Below are positions 1-6,703 of a DNA stretch of 13,825 bases, piece by piece. Under the pieces are notes generated by a model. That model worked only from the letters and a program-made list of their open reading frames with translations. It was not told where the DNA came from and searched no databases. The stretch comes from Clostridiales bacterium. GTDB taxonomy: Bacteria > Bacillota > Clostridia > Oscillospirales > Oscillospiraceae. Position numbers and translations under genes: made by a program. The stretch is taken from positions 1-13,825 of the forward strand of contig VSNB01000065.1 of NCBI GenBank assembly GCA_009774055.1, read 5' to 3'. Numbering within the stretch: the stretch's first letter is position 1; each line of letters begins with the position of its first letter.

Positions 1-1901
1 CCGGGGACTGGTACGGCTGGCCCCTCTATGAGCTGGACGCCGGCATGGACCGGGTCCTCGCGGCGGCAGCGGAGCAGGCGGGGCGGTATGCCGGCGGCCC
101 TGCCAGGGCCGTCCTGGCGGGGCGGGACGACCTCAAGCGGCTCTATGAGGCACTGATCCCCGCCCAGCTGCGCCACGCCCTTGGGGAGTACTATACCCCG
201 GACTGGCTGGCGGAGTACACCCTGGGGCGGGGCCTGGCTCTGGACGGCCGGGACATCCGGACCCTGCGGGTCGCGGACCCCGCCTGCGGTTCGGGGACTT
301 TCCTGCTTCAGGCCATCGCCGGGAAGCGGCAGGCGGGGTGCGGCCTGGAGGAGATTTTCCGGACGGTCCGGGGCTATGACCTGAATCCGCTGGCGGTTCT
401 GACGGCGAAAACCAACTGCCTGCTGGCGGTATTGGACCTGCTGGACGGGGCGGAGGGGCCGGTGGAGCTCCCTGTTGAGCGGGCGGACACCCTGGAGCCG
501 CCCGAGGACGTCCGTCGGGCGGACCTGGTGGCGGGCAACCCGCCCTGGGTCAATTGGGAGTACCTGCCCCCCGCCTACCGCGCCGGGAGCCAGCACCTGT
601 GGAGCCGATACGGCCTGGTCAGCGCCAAGGGGCCGGCCCTGAGCTTTCTGAAGGAGGACATTTCCGTCCTCATGACCTGCGCGGCGGCAGACCGGCTGCT
701 GGCGGAGGGGGGGACCCTGGCCCTGGTGCTGCGGCAGGGGGTGTTCAAGTCCGCCCGGAACGGGGCGGGGTTCCGGCGGTTCCGCCTGCCGGACGGTACG
801 GGGCTGCGGGTCCTCCGGGTGGAGGATCTGTCGGCCCTGCAAGTGTTTCCCGGGGCGGCGGCGGGGGCGGCGCTGTTCTTCGCCCGGAAGGGAGAGGATA
901 CCCGCTATCCCGTCCCCTACGCCCTGTGGGAGAAGGCGGGCCGCGGTCCCGTGGATCCCTGGTCATCCCTGCCCCGGGCCATGGAGCGGGCTGCGGTCCG
1001 GGAGCAGCAGGCATCGCCCGCCGTCCCGTCGGACCCGTCCTCCCCCTGGCTCACCGCCCCGGCGGAGGAGCTGGCGGGGCTGGAGCGGATGCTGGGAAGC
1101 AATCCCTACCGGGCCCGGACCGGCGTGTTCACCGGGGGGGCCAACGCGGTGTACTGGATGAAGGTCCGCGGCGGGGAGGACGGGCTGGTGCGGGCGTCCA
1201 ATATCGTGGCCCGGGCCAAGCGGAAGGCGGCGAAGGTGGAGGCTCTGCTGGAGCCGGACTACCTCTACCCCATGCTGAAGGGTGGCGGCATCCGCCGGTG
1301 GCGGACCACCTGGGACAGCTATATCCTCTGCCCCCATACGGCGGAAACCAAGCTGCGCCCGACGCCCTGGGGGCGGCTGGAGGCGGAGTGCCCCCGGACC
1401 GCCGCCTATCTGGCCTCTTTCCGGGAGGTTCTGGACCAGCGGAAGGGGTTCGCCGGGTGGGAGAAGGCTATCCAGCAGCAGGAATTCCACGCGGCGCTGC
1501 GGGTGGGGGCCTATACCTTCGCTCCCTGGAAGGTGGTGTGGAAATACATCGCCACCCAGTTTGTCTGCGCCGTCATCGGGACGGCGGAGGACCCGTACCT
1601 GGGGCGGAAACTGCTGCTGCCCAATGAGAAGGTCATGTACGTGGCCCTGGACAGCGAAGAGGAGGCGTACTACCTCTGCGGCGTGCTGTCCTCCACCCCT
1701 GCGGCCCGGTGCGTCCAGGGCTATATGCGCCCCACCAGCATTTCCGCCCATGTGCTGGAAAAGCTGCGCATTCCGCCCTTCGACCCGGAGAATTCCATCC
1801 ACCGGGAGATCGCCCGCCTGTGCCGGGCGGGCCACCGGGGGGAGGAGGCGGAGCGGTGCGTCCGGGAGATCGACCGGCTGACGGAGAGGCTGTACCGCTG
1901 A
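1..1901 (+). CDS. N6-adenine DNA methyltransferase (Eco57I/type IIG-like), 5' end outside window
   Basis: The frame is open from base 3 to a TGA at 1899-1901, so about 632 codons of a longer protein are visible. The first in-frame ATG (45) has no ribosome binding site and reads as internal. Numbered from that ATG, a GEYYTP segment (47-52) precedes the SAM-binding motif I, DPACGSGTFLL (78-88). YDLNP (111-115) and the catalytic motif IV NPPW (165-168), diagnostic of gamma-class adenine methylation, follow. Roughly residues 350-618 carry no catalytic motif I recognise and probably hold the target-recognition region; aromatic stretches such as the YDW/PW-rich part near 440-510 are typical of that half. 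Known role of the family: SAM-dependent methylation of adenine in a specific DNA site, alone or fused to an endonuclease. Whether a nuclease domain lies N-terminal cannot be seen. No restriction or specificity gene follows within the window. The family call is firm; the type (IIG, ISP-like or solitary) is open. Confidence 0.85.
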   Translation, partial: GDWYGWPLYELDAGMDRVLAAAAEQAGRYAGGPARAVLAGRDDLKRLYEALIPAQLRHALGEYYTPDWLAEYTLGRGLALDGRDIRTLRVADPACGSGTFLLQAIAGKRQAGCGLEEIFRTVRGYDLNPLAVLTAKTNCLLAVLDLLDGAEGPVELPVERADTLEPPEDVRRADLVAGNPPWVNWEYLPPAYRAGSQHLWSRYGLVSAKGPALSFLKEDISVLMTCAAADRLLAEGGTLALVLRQGVFKSARNGAGFRRFRLPDGTGLRVLRVEDLSALQVFPGAAAGAALFFARKGEDTRYPVPYALWEKAGRGPVDPWSSLPRAMERAAVREQQASPAVPSDPSSPWLTAPAEELAGLERMLGSNPYRARTGVFTGGANAVYWMKVRGGEDGLVRASNIVARAKRKAAKVEALLEPDYLYPMLKGGGIRRWRTTWDSYILCPHTAETKLRPTPWGRLEAECPRTAAYLASFREVLDQRKGFAGWEKAIQQQEFHAALRVGAYTFAPWKVVWKYIATQFVCAVIGTAEDPYLGRKLLLPNEKVMYVALDSEEEAYYLCGVLSSTPAARCVQGYMRPTSISAHVLEKLRIPPFDPENSIHREIARLCRAGHRGEEAERCVREIDRLTERLYR

Positions 1902-1988
1902 GGGCGGGCTCCGGCTGTCCTTCCACATCCCGCGACGGGCGATGAAAGGAGGTTGCGGTCCCGGCGAAAGTGTGATACACTAAGAATC

Positions 1989-2149
1989 TATAGCAATCCT
2001 CAAAGATACTGGCAGCAGTTTGGCAGATACAGGCGGCATATCCCTGCGTCTTCCTCCCTGACGGGCGTCAGCCCGCCTGCGTCGTCATCCTTGTGCTGTA
2101 CCGCCTGTATCCGCCTCCTTTGCTGTTATTATTTCTGAGAATTGCTATA
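1989..2149. mobile_element. MITE-like palindromic element, family 1 (161 bp)
   Basis: The 318-base gap between the methyltransferase and the next gene contains this element and nothing else I can support as a gene. The ends are imperfect inverted repeats: the left begins TATAGCAATCCTCAAAGA, the reverse complement of the right begins TATAGCAATTCTCAGAAA (15 of 18 match). The pairing continues inward to an exact 11-base arm GATACAGGCGG (2026-2036) against CCGCCTGTATC (2101-2111), so almost 50 bases at each side can pair. The middle holds CTGAC..GTCAG and two direct CCTGCGTC copies. No transposase is encoded, as expected of a non-autonomous MITE. A possible TA target duplication cannot be separated from the TATA ends. 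The element family is not one I can name. Confidence 0.7.
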
Positions 2150-2219
2150 AATCCCCGCGGCCTTCCGGAATCCGGGGCCGCGTCCAATCCCGCGCGGCGG
2201 GAGAAATGAGGAAACCGCT

Positions 2220-2690
2220 ATGAAAATGCTATTCAAACAGCGTCTGTTCTCCTGGTTCGACAGCTATGACATCTACGATGAGGCGGGGCGGACCCTGTTC
2301 ACTGTGGAGGGCAAGCTCAGCTGGGGGCACTGCCTGCATATTATGGATGCCCAGGGCCGGCATATCGGCACGGTTCAGGAGCGCGTGCTGACTTTTCTGC
2401 CGCAGTTTGAGCTGACCGCCTACGGGGAATACCTGGGCTGTCTGAAGAAGGAGTTCAGCTTTTTCACGCCCCGCTTCGTGTTCGATTGCAGCGACTGGGA
2501 GGTGGAGGGCAGCTGGACGGAGTGGGACTACTCCATCACCAGCCCCAGCCAGGGCCTGGTCGCCGCCATCGGCAAGGAGCTGTTCAACTGGACGGATACC
2601 TATGTCATCGACGTCCCCGACCCGTCCAACGCGCTGTGCGCGCTGATGGCGGTCCTGGCCATCGACGCGGAAAAATGTGGTCGGGATTAG
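2220..2690 (+). CDS. LURP-one-related / YxjI-like protein (tubby-like fold)
   Basis: This 156-residue protein has the size and layout of bacterial LURP-one-related (DUF567, YxjI-type) proteins: an N-terminal FSWFDSYDIYDEAGRTLFTVEG strand pair, then alternating short beta strands with the repeated pattern of internal D-x-x-G turns (MDAQGRHIGTV, about 40-50), and a C-terminal hydrophobic helix near 137-148 (NALCALMAVLAIDA). The fold resembles the tubby/phospholipid scramblase barrel; the biochemical role in bacteria is unknown, with membrane-lipid binding often proposed. The start is supported by a GAGG at 2208-2211, 8 bases upstream. The next gene begins 13 bases after the stop, so the two are probably co-transcribed. 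A -10-like TATAAA formed by the right end of the MITE at 2145-2150 may drive it. Confidence 0.75.
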   Translation: MKMLFKQRLFSWFDSYDIYDEAGRTLFTVEGKLSWGHCLHIMDAQGRHIGTVQERVLTFLPQFELTAYGEYLGCLKKEFSFFTPRFVFDCSDWEVEGSWTEWDYSITSPSQGLVAAIGKELFNWTDTYVIDVPDPSNALCALMAVLAIDAEKCGRD

Positions 2691-2703
2691 GAGGAAATTT
2701 GCA

Positions 2704-3219
2704 ATGAAAATTCAGCCCATTGAAACAAGCCGCCTGTACCTGCGGGGCTTCACCCCGGCGGACGCCCGCTTCGCCCTCGGCATCTGGAACGACCCGGAGA
2801 TGGGGGAATATCTGATGGACGAGGCCATGGAGACGGTCAGCGACGAATATCTGCGGGAAATCGAGCAGCTGGGAGAGCATGAGGAGTGCTGCTACCTGAT
2901 CGCCGAATTCAAGGAAACCGGAGAGCGCATTGGCACATGCAGCTTCATCCCTGAGGAGAACGGCGCAGTATACGACATCGCCTACTGTGTCCACAAAAAC
3001 TTCTGGCGGCAGGGCTACGGCACGGAAATGGTGGACGGCATGATCGGCCATGCCAGGAGCCAGGGCGCAAAAAAGGTCACCATTTTCATCTTCAGCGAGA
3101 ACCCCGGCTCCAACGCCATAGCCCAAAAATTCGGCTTCCGCGTCGTGGAGACAAAGGTGGTAAAAAAGCGCGGCTCCGACCGGGAGTTCCTGGAATACAA
3201 GTACGAACTGGACCTGTAA
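2704..3219 (+). CDS. GNAT family N-acetyltransferase (RimJ/RimL-like)
   Basis: A 171-residue single-domain acetyltransferase. It opens with the RimJ-like pattern IETSRLYLRGFTPADA (residues 6-21). Motif A is DIAYCVHKNFWRQGYGTEMV (91-110), containing the acetyl-CoA pyrophosphate loop R102-Q-G-Y-G-T. Motif B is ENPGSNAIAQKFGF (132-145), the usual asparagine-rich turn and helix. Family members transfer an acetyl group from acetyl-CoA to an amine; the substrate here, protein N terminus, amino sugar, polyamine or antibiotic, cannot be told. A GTG in frame at 2677 lies inside the preceding gene; I chose the ATG at 2704 because AGGAGG at 2689-2694 sits 9 bases upstream. It follows the LURP-one gene by 13 bases. 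No terminator with a T-tract follows; instead a repeat-rich spacer begins. Confidence 0.85.
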   Translation: MKIQPIETSRLYLRGFTPADARFALGIWNDPEMGEYLMDEAMETVSDEYLREIEQLGEHEECCYLIAEFKETGERIGTCSFIPEENGAVYDIAYCVHKNFWRQGYGTEMVDGMIGHARSQGAKKVTIFIFSENPGSNAIAQKFGFRVVETKVVKKRGSDREFLEYKYELDL

Positions 3220-3239
3220 ATATTTTTGCCATACCCCCG

Positions 3240-3440
3240 TTAGACGAGCCCCCCAGCACAGCGTGAGCCGTGCGGCCGAATTTAGACCACAAAAATTCTG
3301 CGCGGAACAGAGTTCCGCGCCTGCAGGCGCTGTATTTACGCAAAGAATCTCAACAGGAGCAGGCGCCTGCCCCCACGGCCCGCAGGGCGTGCAAAAAGTT
3401 TTTCTTTTGGTTCTTTTCTTTGTTCACAAAGAAAAGAACG
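3240..3440. repeat. hairpin-rich, probably dispersed intergenic repeat
   Basis: The 257-base spacer between the acetyltransferase and rarA has no credible gene. It carries three compact inverted repeats: GCGCGGAAC (3300-3308) with GTTCCGCGC (3312-3320), loop AGA; the perfect 12-base palindrome GCAGGCGCCTGC (3359-3370); and GTTCTTTTCTTTG (3410-3422) with CAAAGAAAAGAAC (3427-3439), loop TTCA, a 13-bp exact stem. From memory, near-identical text around the last hairpin recurs between genes in Oscillospiraceae genomes and gives rise to spurious short proteins; this was not checked here. Borders are approximate. It could be a mobile REP/MITE-like element or a post-transcriptional hairpin in the rarA leader. 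Confidence 0.55.
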
Positions 3441-3476
3441 CCCCCGTAACTAAAACCGAAAGGAGCGTGACCGCCC

Positions 3477-4742
3477 ATGGACCATCCGCTGGCGGACCGG
3501 ATCCGGCCGCAGGGGCTGGACGAGGTGGTGGGGCAGAAACATCTGCTGGGGCCCAACGCCCTGCTGCGCCGGTTCATTGAGAAGGGCACAGACGCCAACA
3601 TGGTCTTTTACGGTCCCTCCGGGACCGGGAAGACCACCATTGCCAACATCATCGCCAAACGGACCCACCGCACGCTGTACAAGCTCAACGCCACCACCGC
3701 CTCCCTTCAGGATGTGAAGGGCATCATCGGGGACGTGGGGACGCTGCTGGCGCCGGGCGGCGTGCTGCTGTATCTGGACGAGATCCAGTACTTCAACAAA
3801 AAGCAGCAGCAGTCCCTGCTGGAATTTATGGAGAATGGGTCTATTACCCTGATCGCCTCCACCACCGAAAATCCCTACTTTTACGTCTATGCCGCCCTGC
3901 TCAGCCGGAGCACGGTGTTTGAATTCAAGCCCGTGACCGCCGCCGACGTCCGGCCCGCCGTGGAGCGGGCCCTGGCCCTGATCCAGGCGGAAAGCCCCCT
4001 GCCCCTGGACTGGGAGGAGGGGGTGCCGGACTACATCGCCCACGCCTGCGGCGGGGACGTGCGCAAGGCCATGAACGCCGTGGAGCTGCTCTACGAGGCC
4101 GCCCCGGCGGAGGAGGGAAGGCTGCGGCTGACGGTATCCGACGCGGAGCAGGTCAGCCAGCGCAGCGCCATGCGCTACGACCGGGGGGGCGACGCCATGT
4201 ACGACCTGGCCTCCGCCCTGATGAAATCCCTCCGGGGCAGCGACCCGGACGCGGCGCTGCATTACCTGGCCCGGTTTCTGGAGGCAGGGGACCTCATTAC
4301 CCCCTGCCGGAGGCTGCTGTGCTCCGCCAGCGAGGACGTGGGCATGGCCTACCCCCAGGCCGTTTCCATCGTGAAATCCTGCGTGGATACCGCCATGCAG
4401 CTGGGACTGCCGGAGGCCCAGCTGCCTCTGGCCCAGGCGGCGATCCTGCTGGCCACCGCGCCCAAGTCCAACAGCGTGATCAACGCCATCGGCGCGGCCT
4501 GGTCGGACGTGAAAAAGGGACGGACCGGGTCCGTCCCCAGGGAATTGCAGAATGTCCACGCCGACACCACCGGACAGGAGCGGGAGCAGGGCTACCGCTA
4601 CCCCCACAGCTTCCCGGGCCACTGGGTGAAGCAGCAGTACCTGCCGGACGAGCTGGCGGGGGCCTCCTACTACCAGTACGGGGACAATAAGACCGAACAG
4701 GCGGCGAAGGCGTACTGGGAGAAGATCAAGGGGCCGGACTAG
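3477..4742 (+). CDS. rarA: Replication-associated recombination protein A (AAA+ ATPase)
   Basis: A 421-residue RarA/MgsA-type AAA+ ATPase, usual length for the family. The N terminus PLADRIRPQGLDEVVGQKHLLG (4-25) is the RarA signature. Walker A is GPSGTGKT (46-53), Walker B VLLYLDEI (96-103, D101-E102), sensor 1 LIASTTENP (125-133), and LLSRS (141-145) carries the arginine-finger-like R144. The last ~150 residues are the MgsA C-terminal tetramerisation domain, including the YPHSFPGHWVKQQYLP stretch near 378-393. RarA is a clamp-loader-like cytosolic ATPase acting at stalled replication forks and on single-stranded DNA ends. AAAGGAG at 3459-3465 is 11 bases before the ATG. The gene is convergent with the S1-domain gene and the two stop codons overlap in one CTAG, leaving no room for a terminator. 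Confidence 0.95.
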   Translation: MDHPLADRIRPQGLDEVVGQKHLLGPNALLRRFIEKGTDANMVFYGPSGTGKTTIANIIAKRTHRTLYKLNATTASLQDVKGIIGDVGTLLAPGGVLLYLDEIQYFNKKQQQSLLEFMENGSITLIASTTENPYFYVYAALLSRSTVFEFKPVTAADVRPAVERALALIQAESPLPLDWEEGVPDYIAHACGGDVRKAMNAVELLYEAAPAEEGRLRLTVSDAEQVSQRSAMRYDRGGDAMYDLASALMKSLRGSDPDAALHYLARFLEAGDLITPCRRLLCSASEDVGMAYPQAVSIVKSCVDTAMQLGLPEAQLPLAQAAILLATAPKSNSVINAIGAAWSDVKKGRTGSVPRELQNVHADTTGQEREQGYRYPHSFPGHWVKQQYLPDELAGASYYQYGDNKTEQAAKAYWEKIKGPD

Positions 4743-5620
4743 TACGCCCAGCCGTCAATCGTCCCGTCGGTGATAAAATACCGGATGTCCGCCGGCTCCC
4801 GGGCGGGCCCCAGGTTTTGTATGATCTGCAGCTTGATCTTCCGGGTGTCGGGCCGGATGGATTTTATGTACACGGATACCGCGTCCCCGGGGGACACGTC
4901 TCCCCGCCATTCCGCCAGGCCAGTCAGGTTGGGGGCCAGCTCGATGAAAATGCCGTACTCCTTGATGCCCCGGACGATGCCCGGTACCGCGCTGCCGGGA
5001 GCGAAGCGGGCCGCGTTCTCCAGCCAGGTCCCCAGCAGCTCCTTGTGGGTCAGATAAAACCGGCAGGACGCGGCGTCCACGCCGGTGACGGCGGCCAGGA
5101 TGTCCTGCCCCGCCCGGAAGCGGTCTGAGGGGTGGGACACCCGGGAGACGGAGAGGTTCTCCAGGGGGATCAGGGACGTGAAGCCGCAGCCCAGGTCCAC
5201 GAAGGCCCCGAAGCTCTCCAGGTGGGTCACCCGGGCCGGGAGCACCGCGCCGGGCGCACCGTGCTCCAGCAGGTACGCGATGGCCTGCTCCTGAGCCGCC
5301 CGTCGGGAGAGGGTAAAATGGGGCCTGCCGCCGCCGTCGGTTTCTATTCCGGTAACGGTGAAGCAGGTGGGCTTGCCTACTCGGGAGAGGAGGGCGATGT
5401 CCCGCTCCGCGCCGCTGATGGCGGGGTGAATCCCGTCCGCGCGGGGGATAACGCCCTCATAGCCGCCGAAGCGGACCGTCAGGTCCCGCCGGGCGTCACA
5501 GCGGATGGTCAGGCCCTCCAGGACCGTCTGGTCCTCCATGGCCTCGCGGAGGACGCTGAGGGGCTGGTTTTCCGGAAACAGAGGGCATACGCCCTCCGGC
5601 AGATATTCGTTCCTGCGCAT
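4739..5620 (-). CDS. Triple S1 RNA-binding-domain protein (RpsA-like)
   Basis: A 293-residue protein made of three S1-type OB-fold modules: a diverged first one (about 33-107), a clear second (124-192, with VLPARVTHLESFGAFVDLG) and third (209-268, with VPGIVRGIKEYGIFIEL). Short S1 proteins of this kind occur in Firmicutes in place of the six-domain E. coli S1; they bind RNA and are thought to help mRNA recognition or stability, but this is family knowledge only. I chose the ATG at 5618-5620 because AAGGA at 5633-5637 (minus strand) is well spaced from it; a GTG at 5627-5629 would add three residues but is too close to that site. Upstream, the leader can form an 11-bp hairpin that includes the ribosome binding site. 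The stop overlaps the stop of rarA on the other strand. Confidence 0.85.
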   Translation of the reverse strand: MRRNEYLPEGVCPLFPENQPLSVLREAMEDQTVLEGLTIRCDARRDLTVRFGGYEGVIPRADGIHPAISGAERDIALLSRVGKPTCFTVTGIETDGGGRPHFTLSRRAAQEQAIAYLLEHGAPGAVLPARVTHLESFGAFVDLGCGFTSLIPLENLSVSRVSHPSDRFRAGQDILAAVTGVDAASCRFYLTHKELLGTWLENAARFAPGSAVPGIVRGIKEYGIFIELAPNLTGLAEWRGDVSPGDAVSVYIKSIRPDTRKIKLQIIQNLGPAREPADIRYFITDGTIDGWAY

Positions 5621-5623
5621 GTG

Positions 5624-5659
5624 ATACACCGTCCTTGTTTTTCTGATAGGACAGTGTAT
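5624..5659 (-). promoter_or_regulatory. Leader hairpin sequestering the ribosome binding site of the S1-domain gene
   Basis: On the minus strand ATACACTGTCC (5659-5649) is followed 14 bases later by GGACGGTGTAT (5634-5624). As RNA all 11 positions pair, one of them U-G; on the plus strand that pair would be a C/A mismatch, so the hairpin is specific to the S1-gene transcript. The 3' arm contains the GGA of the Shine-Dalgarno and ends three bases before the ATG. This suggests translational control. An alternative is that the arms form an operator between the divergent S1 and DUF951 genes; I found no convincing promoter hexamers to decide. Confidence 0.45.
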
Positions 5660-5700
5660 GCGCCACAGCGCTTGACCCGTGCGGAATAAGAGGTGATTTC

Positions 5701-5895
5701 TTGCTGGATTTAAAATTAAATGACCGGGTGGAGCTGAAAAAACAGCATCCCTGCGGGGGAAAGACCTGGGTAGTCCTGCGGCTGGGGATGGACATCAAGC
5801 TGCGGTGTGAAACCTGCGGCCATGAGCTGATGCTTCCCAGGAGCAAGGCGGAAAAGGCCATTCGAAAAAGGATAAGCGGGGAGGTGGAGAAATGA
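5701..5895 (+). CDS. DUF951 domain-containing protein
   Basis: A 64-residue cytosolic protein matching the DUF951 pattern: DLKLNDRVELKK (3-14), HPCGG (16-20), an arginine/leucine strand, then CETCGHELMLPRSK (36-49). Cysteines 18, 36 and 39 with H41 are placed as in a small zinc ribbon, though zinc binding is inferred. The family is widespread in Firmicutes with no assigned function. The start is a TTG at 5701, supported by GAGG at 5690-5693 seven bases upstream and by the family N terminus; there is no ATG alternative in frame. The stop TGA (5893-5895) overlaps the ATG of the following small membrane peptide gene in ATGA, so the two are almost certainly translationally coupled. The gene is divergent from the S1-domain gene. 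Confidence 0.9.
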   Translation: MLDLKLNDRVELKKQHPCGGKTWVVLRLGMDIKLRCETCGHELMLPRSKAEKAIRKRISGEVEK

Positions 5896-5990
5896 ATCCG
5901 AAATGGGTGAAAGTTATTTCCAGGGTGATCATTATCGTGCTGGTGCTGACCATGCTGGCGGGGTTTATTCTGCCTCTGCTGCAGGGGTGA
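5892..5990 (+). CDS. Small single-pass membrane peptide (32 aa)
   Basis: A 32-codon gene starting at ATG 5892 inside the stop of the DUF951 gene (ATGA overlap) with GAGGTGG about 5 bases upstream (5881-5887). The peptide is MNPKWVKVISR, a positively charged N terminus, followed by one membrane helix of about 18 residues (VIIIVLVLTMLAGFILPLL) and a two-residue tail. The layout (short basic head, single helix, about 31 residues) resembles the Firmicutes stressosome-associated peptide Prli42, but this is a resemblance in shape and not an established homology. Translational coupling, codon use and the terminator shortly after it support a real gene. It is shorter than most gene-finding cut-offs and easily missed. 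Confidence 0.75.
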   Translation: MNPKWVKVISRVIIIVLVLTMLAGFILPLLQG

Positions 5991-6021
5991 CGAATGGGCG
6001 CCGCCGGATGACGCGCAGAAT

Positions 6022-6056
6022 GAGCCCGCCTTCTGCTTTTCGCGGAAGGCGGGCTC
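6022..6056. terminator. Terminator hairpin between convergent DUF951 unit and queT
   Basis: GAGCCCGCCTTCTGC (6022-6036) pairs with GCGGAAGGCGGGCTC (6042-6056) over 15 positions with one G-T wobble and a five-base loop. The trailing T-run is weak on both sides (CGGCTTTA on plus), so termination efficiency is uncertain. It lies 31 bases after the membrane-peptide stop and 18 bases after the queT stop on the other strand. Confidence 0.7.
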
Positions 6057-6074
6057 GGCTTTACGTAATATGAT

Positions 6075-6581
6075 TCATACCGCCCGCTGGGGCAGGACGC
6101 GGCTTCTGGTCAGGACCTCCAGCAGCGGCAGACCCAGCACATAGCACACCAGCAGCTCCGCTCCGCCCACGGATACGGCGTTGAAGGCGAACGCGGCGGG
6201 GAAGGCGGCGGTAAAGCCCGTCTGGTACCAGGCCAGCAGGGCTCCTACGATCAGCCCGTTGCAGATCACCGGCGGCAGGGGGGCAAGCCATTTGTTCCGG
6301 CACCGGGCGGTCAGCAGCCCCGCCGCCAGGGTGGCGAGGGAGCCGAAGATCAGATCCGGCAGGCCGTACGGGCTGATGATATTCGAGAGGATGCACCCGG
6401 CGAACAGGCCCCACGCGGAGGAGGGGCACAGGAAGGGCAGTACGGTCAGCGCCTCGGCGAACCGGCACTGGAAAATGCCGAAGGACAGGCCGAAGATGTT
6501 GCCGAAGTAGCACAGCGTGACATACAGGGCCCCGGTCAGGGCGGCGAAGGTGATCTGGCGGATGTCGAGTTTTGCTTTCAT
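6075..6581 (-). CDS. queT: QueT-family ECF transporter S component (queuosine precursor)
   Basis: A 168-residue integral membrane protein with five to six predicted helices (about 10-30, 43-66, 76-95, 101-118, 132-155). The start KLDIRQITFAALTGALYVTL and the segment FGIFQCRFAEALTVLPFL (34-51) are the QueT signature, followed by GLFAGCILSNIISPYGLPDLIFG (58-80). In the family it is the substrate-binding S unit of an energy-coupling factor transporter and takes up a queuosine precursor (preQ1, preQ0 or queuine); it uses shared EcfA/A'/T units encoded elsewhere, none of which are in this window. The ATG at 6579-6581 has GGAGGT at 6591-6596, 9 bases away. It is transcribed alone, from a good promoter through a ~115-base structured leader, and ends at a hairpin. 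Confidence 0.9.
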   Translation of the reverse strand: MKAKLDIRQITFAALTGALYVTLCYFGNIFGLSFGIFQCRFAEALTVLPFLCPSSAWGLFAGCILSNIISPYGLPDLIFGSLATLAAGLLTARCRNKWLAPLPPVICNGLIVGALLAWYQTGFTAAFPAAFAFNAVSVGGAELLVCYVLGLPLLEVLTRSRVLPQRAV

Positions 6582-6697
6582 GTTTGGGATACCTCCATTT
6601 TTTGTTTAGAGAACGGTCCGCGCCGGGCCGCCAGCCCGGTACAGCCGAACGAACGCGGGGGAAGCCCCGCGCTTGGACTGGGTGTGGAAACCAGTCG
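6582..6697 (-). promoter_or_regulatory. Structured queT leader, candidate preQ1-type riboswitch
   Basis: From the predicted start site (~6697) to the queT ATG the leader holds three hairpins, in transcript order: GACTGG/CCAGTC (6691-6696 with 6676-6681), CGCGGGG/CCCCGCG (6665-6671 with 6654-6660, tetraloop) and CCGGGC/GCCCGG (6634-6639 with 6623-6628), then an A-rich stretch and the ribosome binding site. queT genes are commonly under preQ1 riboswitches, and class III was described from Ruminococcaceae with leaders about this long. I could not match the conserved core of any class by eye, so the riboswitch reading is an inference from context. Confidence 0.35.
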
Positions 6698-6703
6698 GGA
6701 GGC

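Noticed and set aside
1942..1983. A 13-codon ATG frame before the first MITE-like element
   Set aside because: Its own first codons are the AAAGGAGG, no separate ribosome binding site exists, and it ends just before the element; nothing supports translation.
1989..2149. A CRISPR-like repeat pair from the two CCTGCGTC copies
   Set aside because: Only two 8-base copies are present, inside an inverted-repeat element, with no regular repeat-spacer array.
3263..3580. A 105-codon plus-strand frame across the spacer before rarA
   Set aside because: It runs through three hairpins and into rarA in another frame. Its protein resembles spurious products of the dispersed repeat rather than a conserved gene.
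3450..4622. A 390-codon minus-strand frame opposite rarA
   Set aside because: Composition is Gly/Val/His-rich without a fold or ribosome binding site, as expected of the complement of a GC-rich gene; rarA on the other strand is unmistakable.
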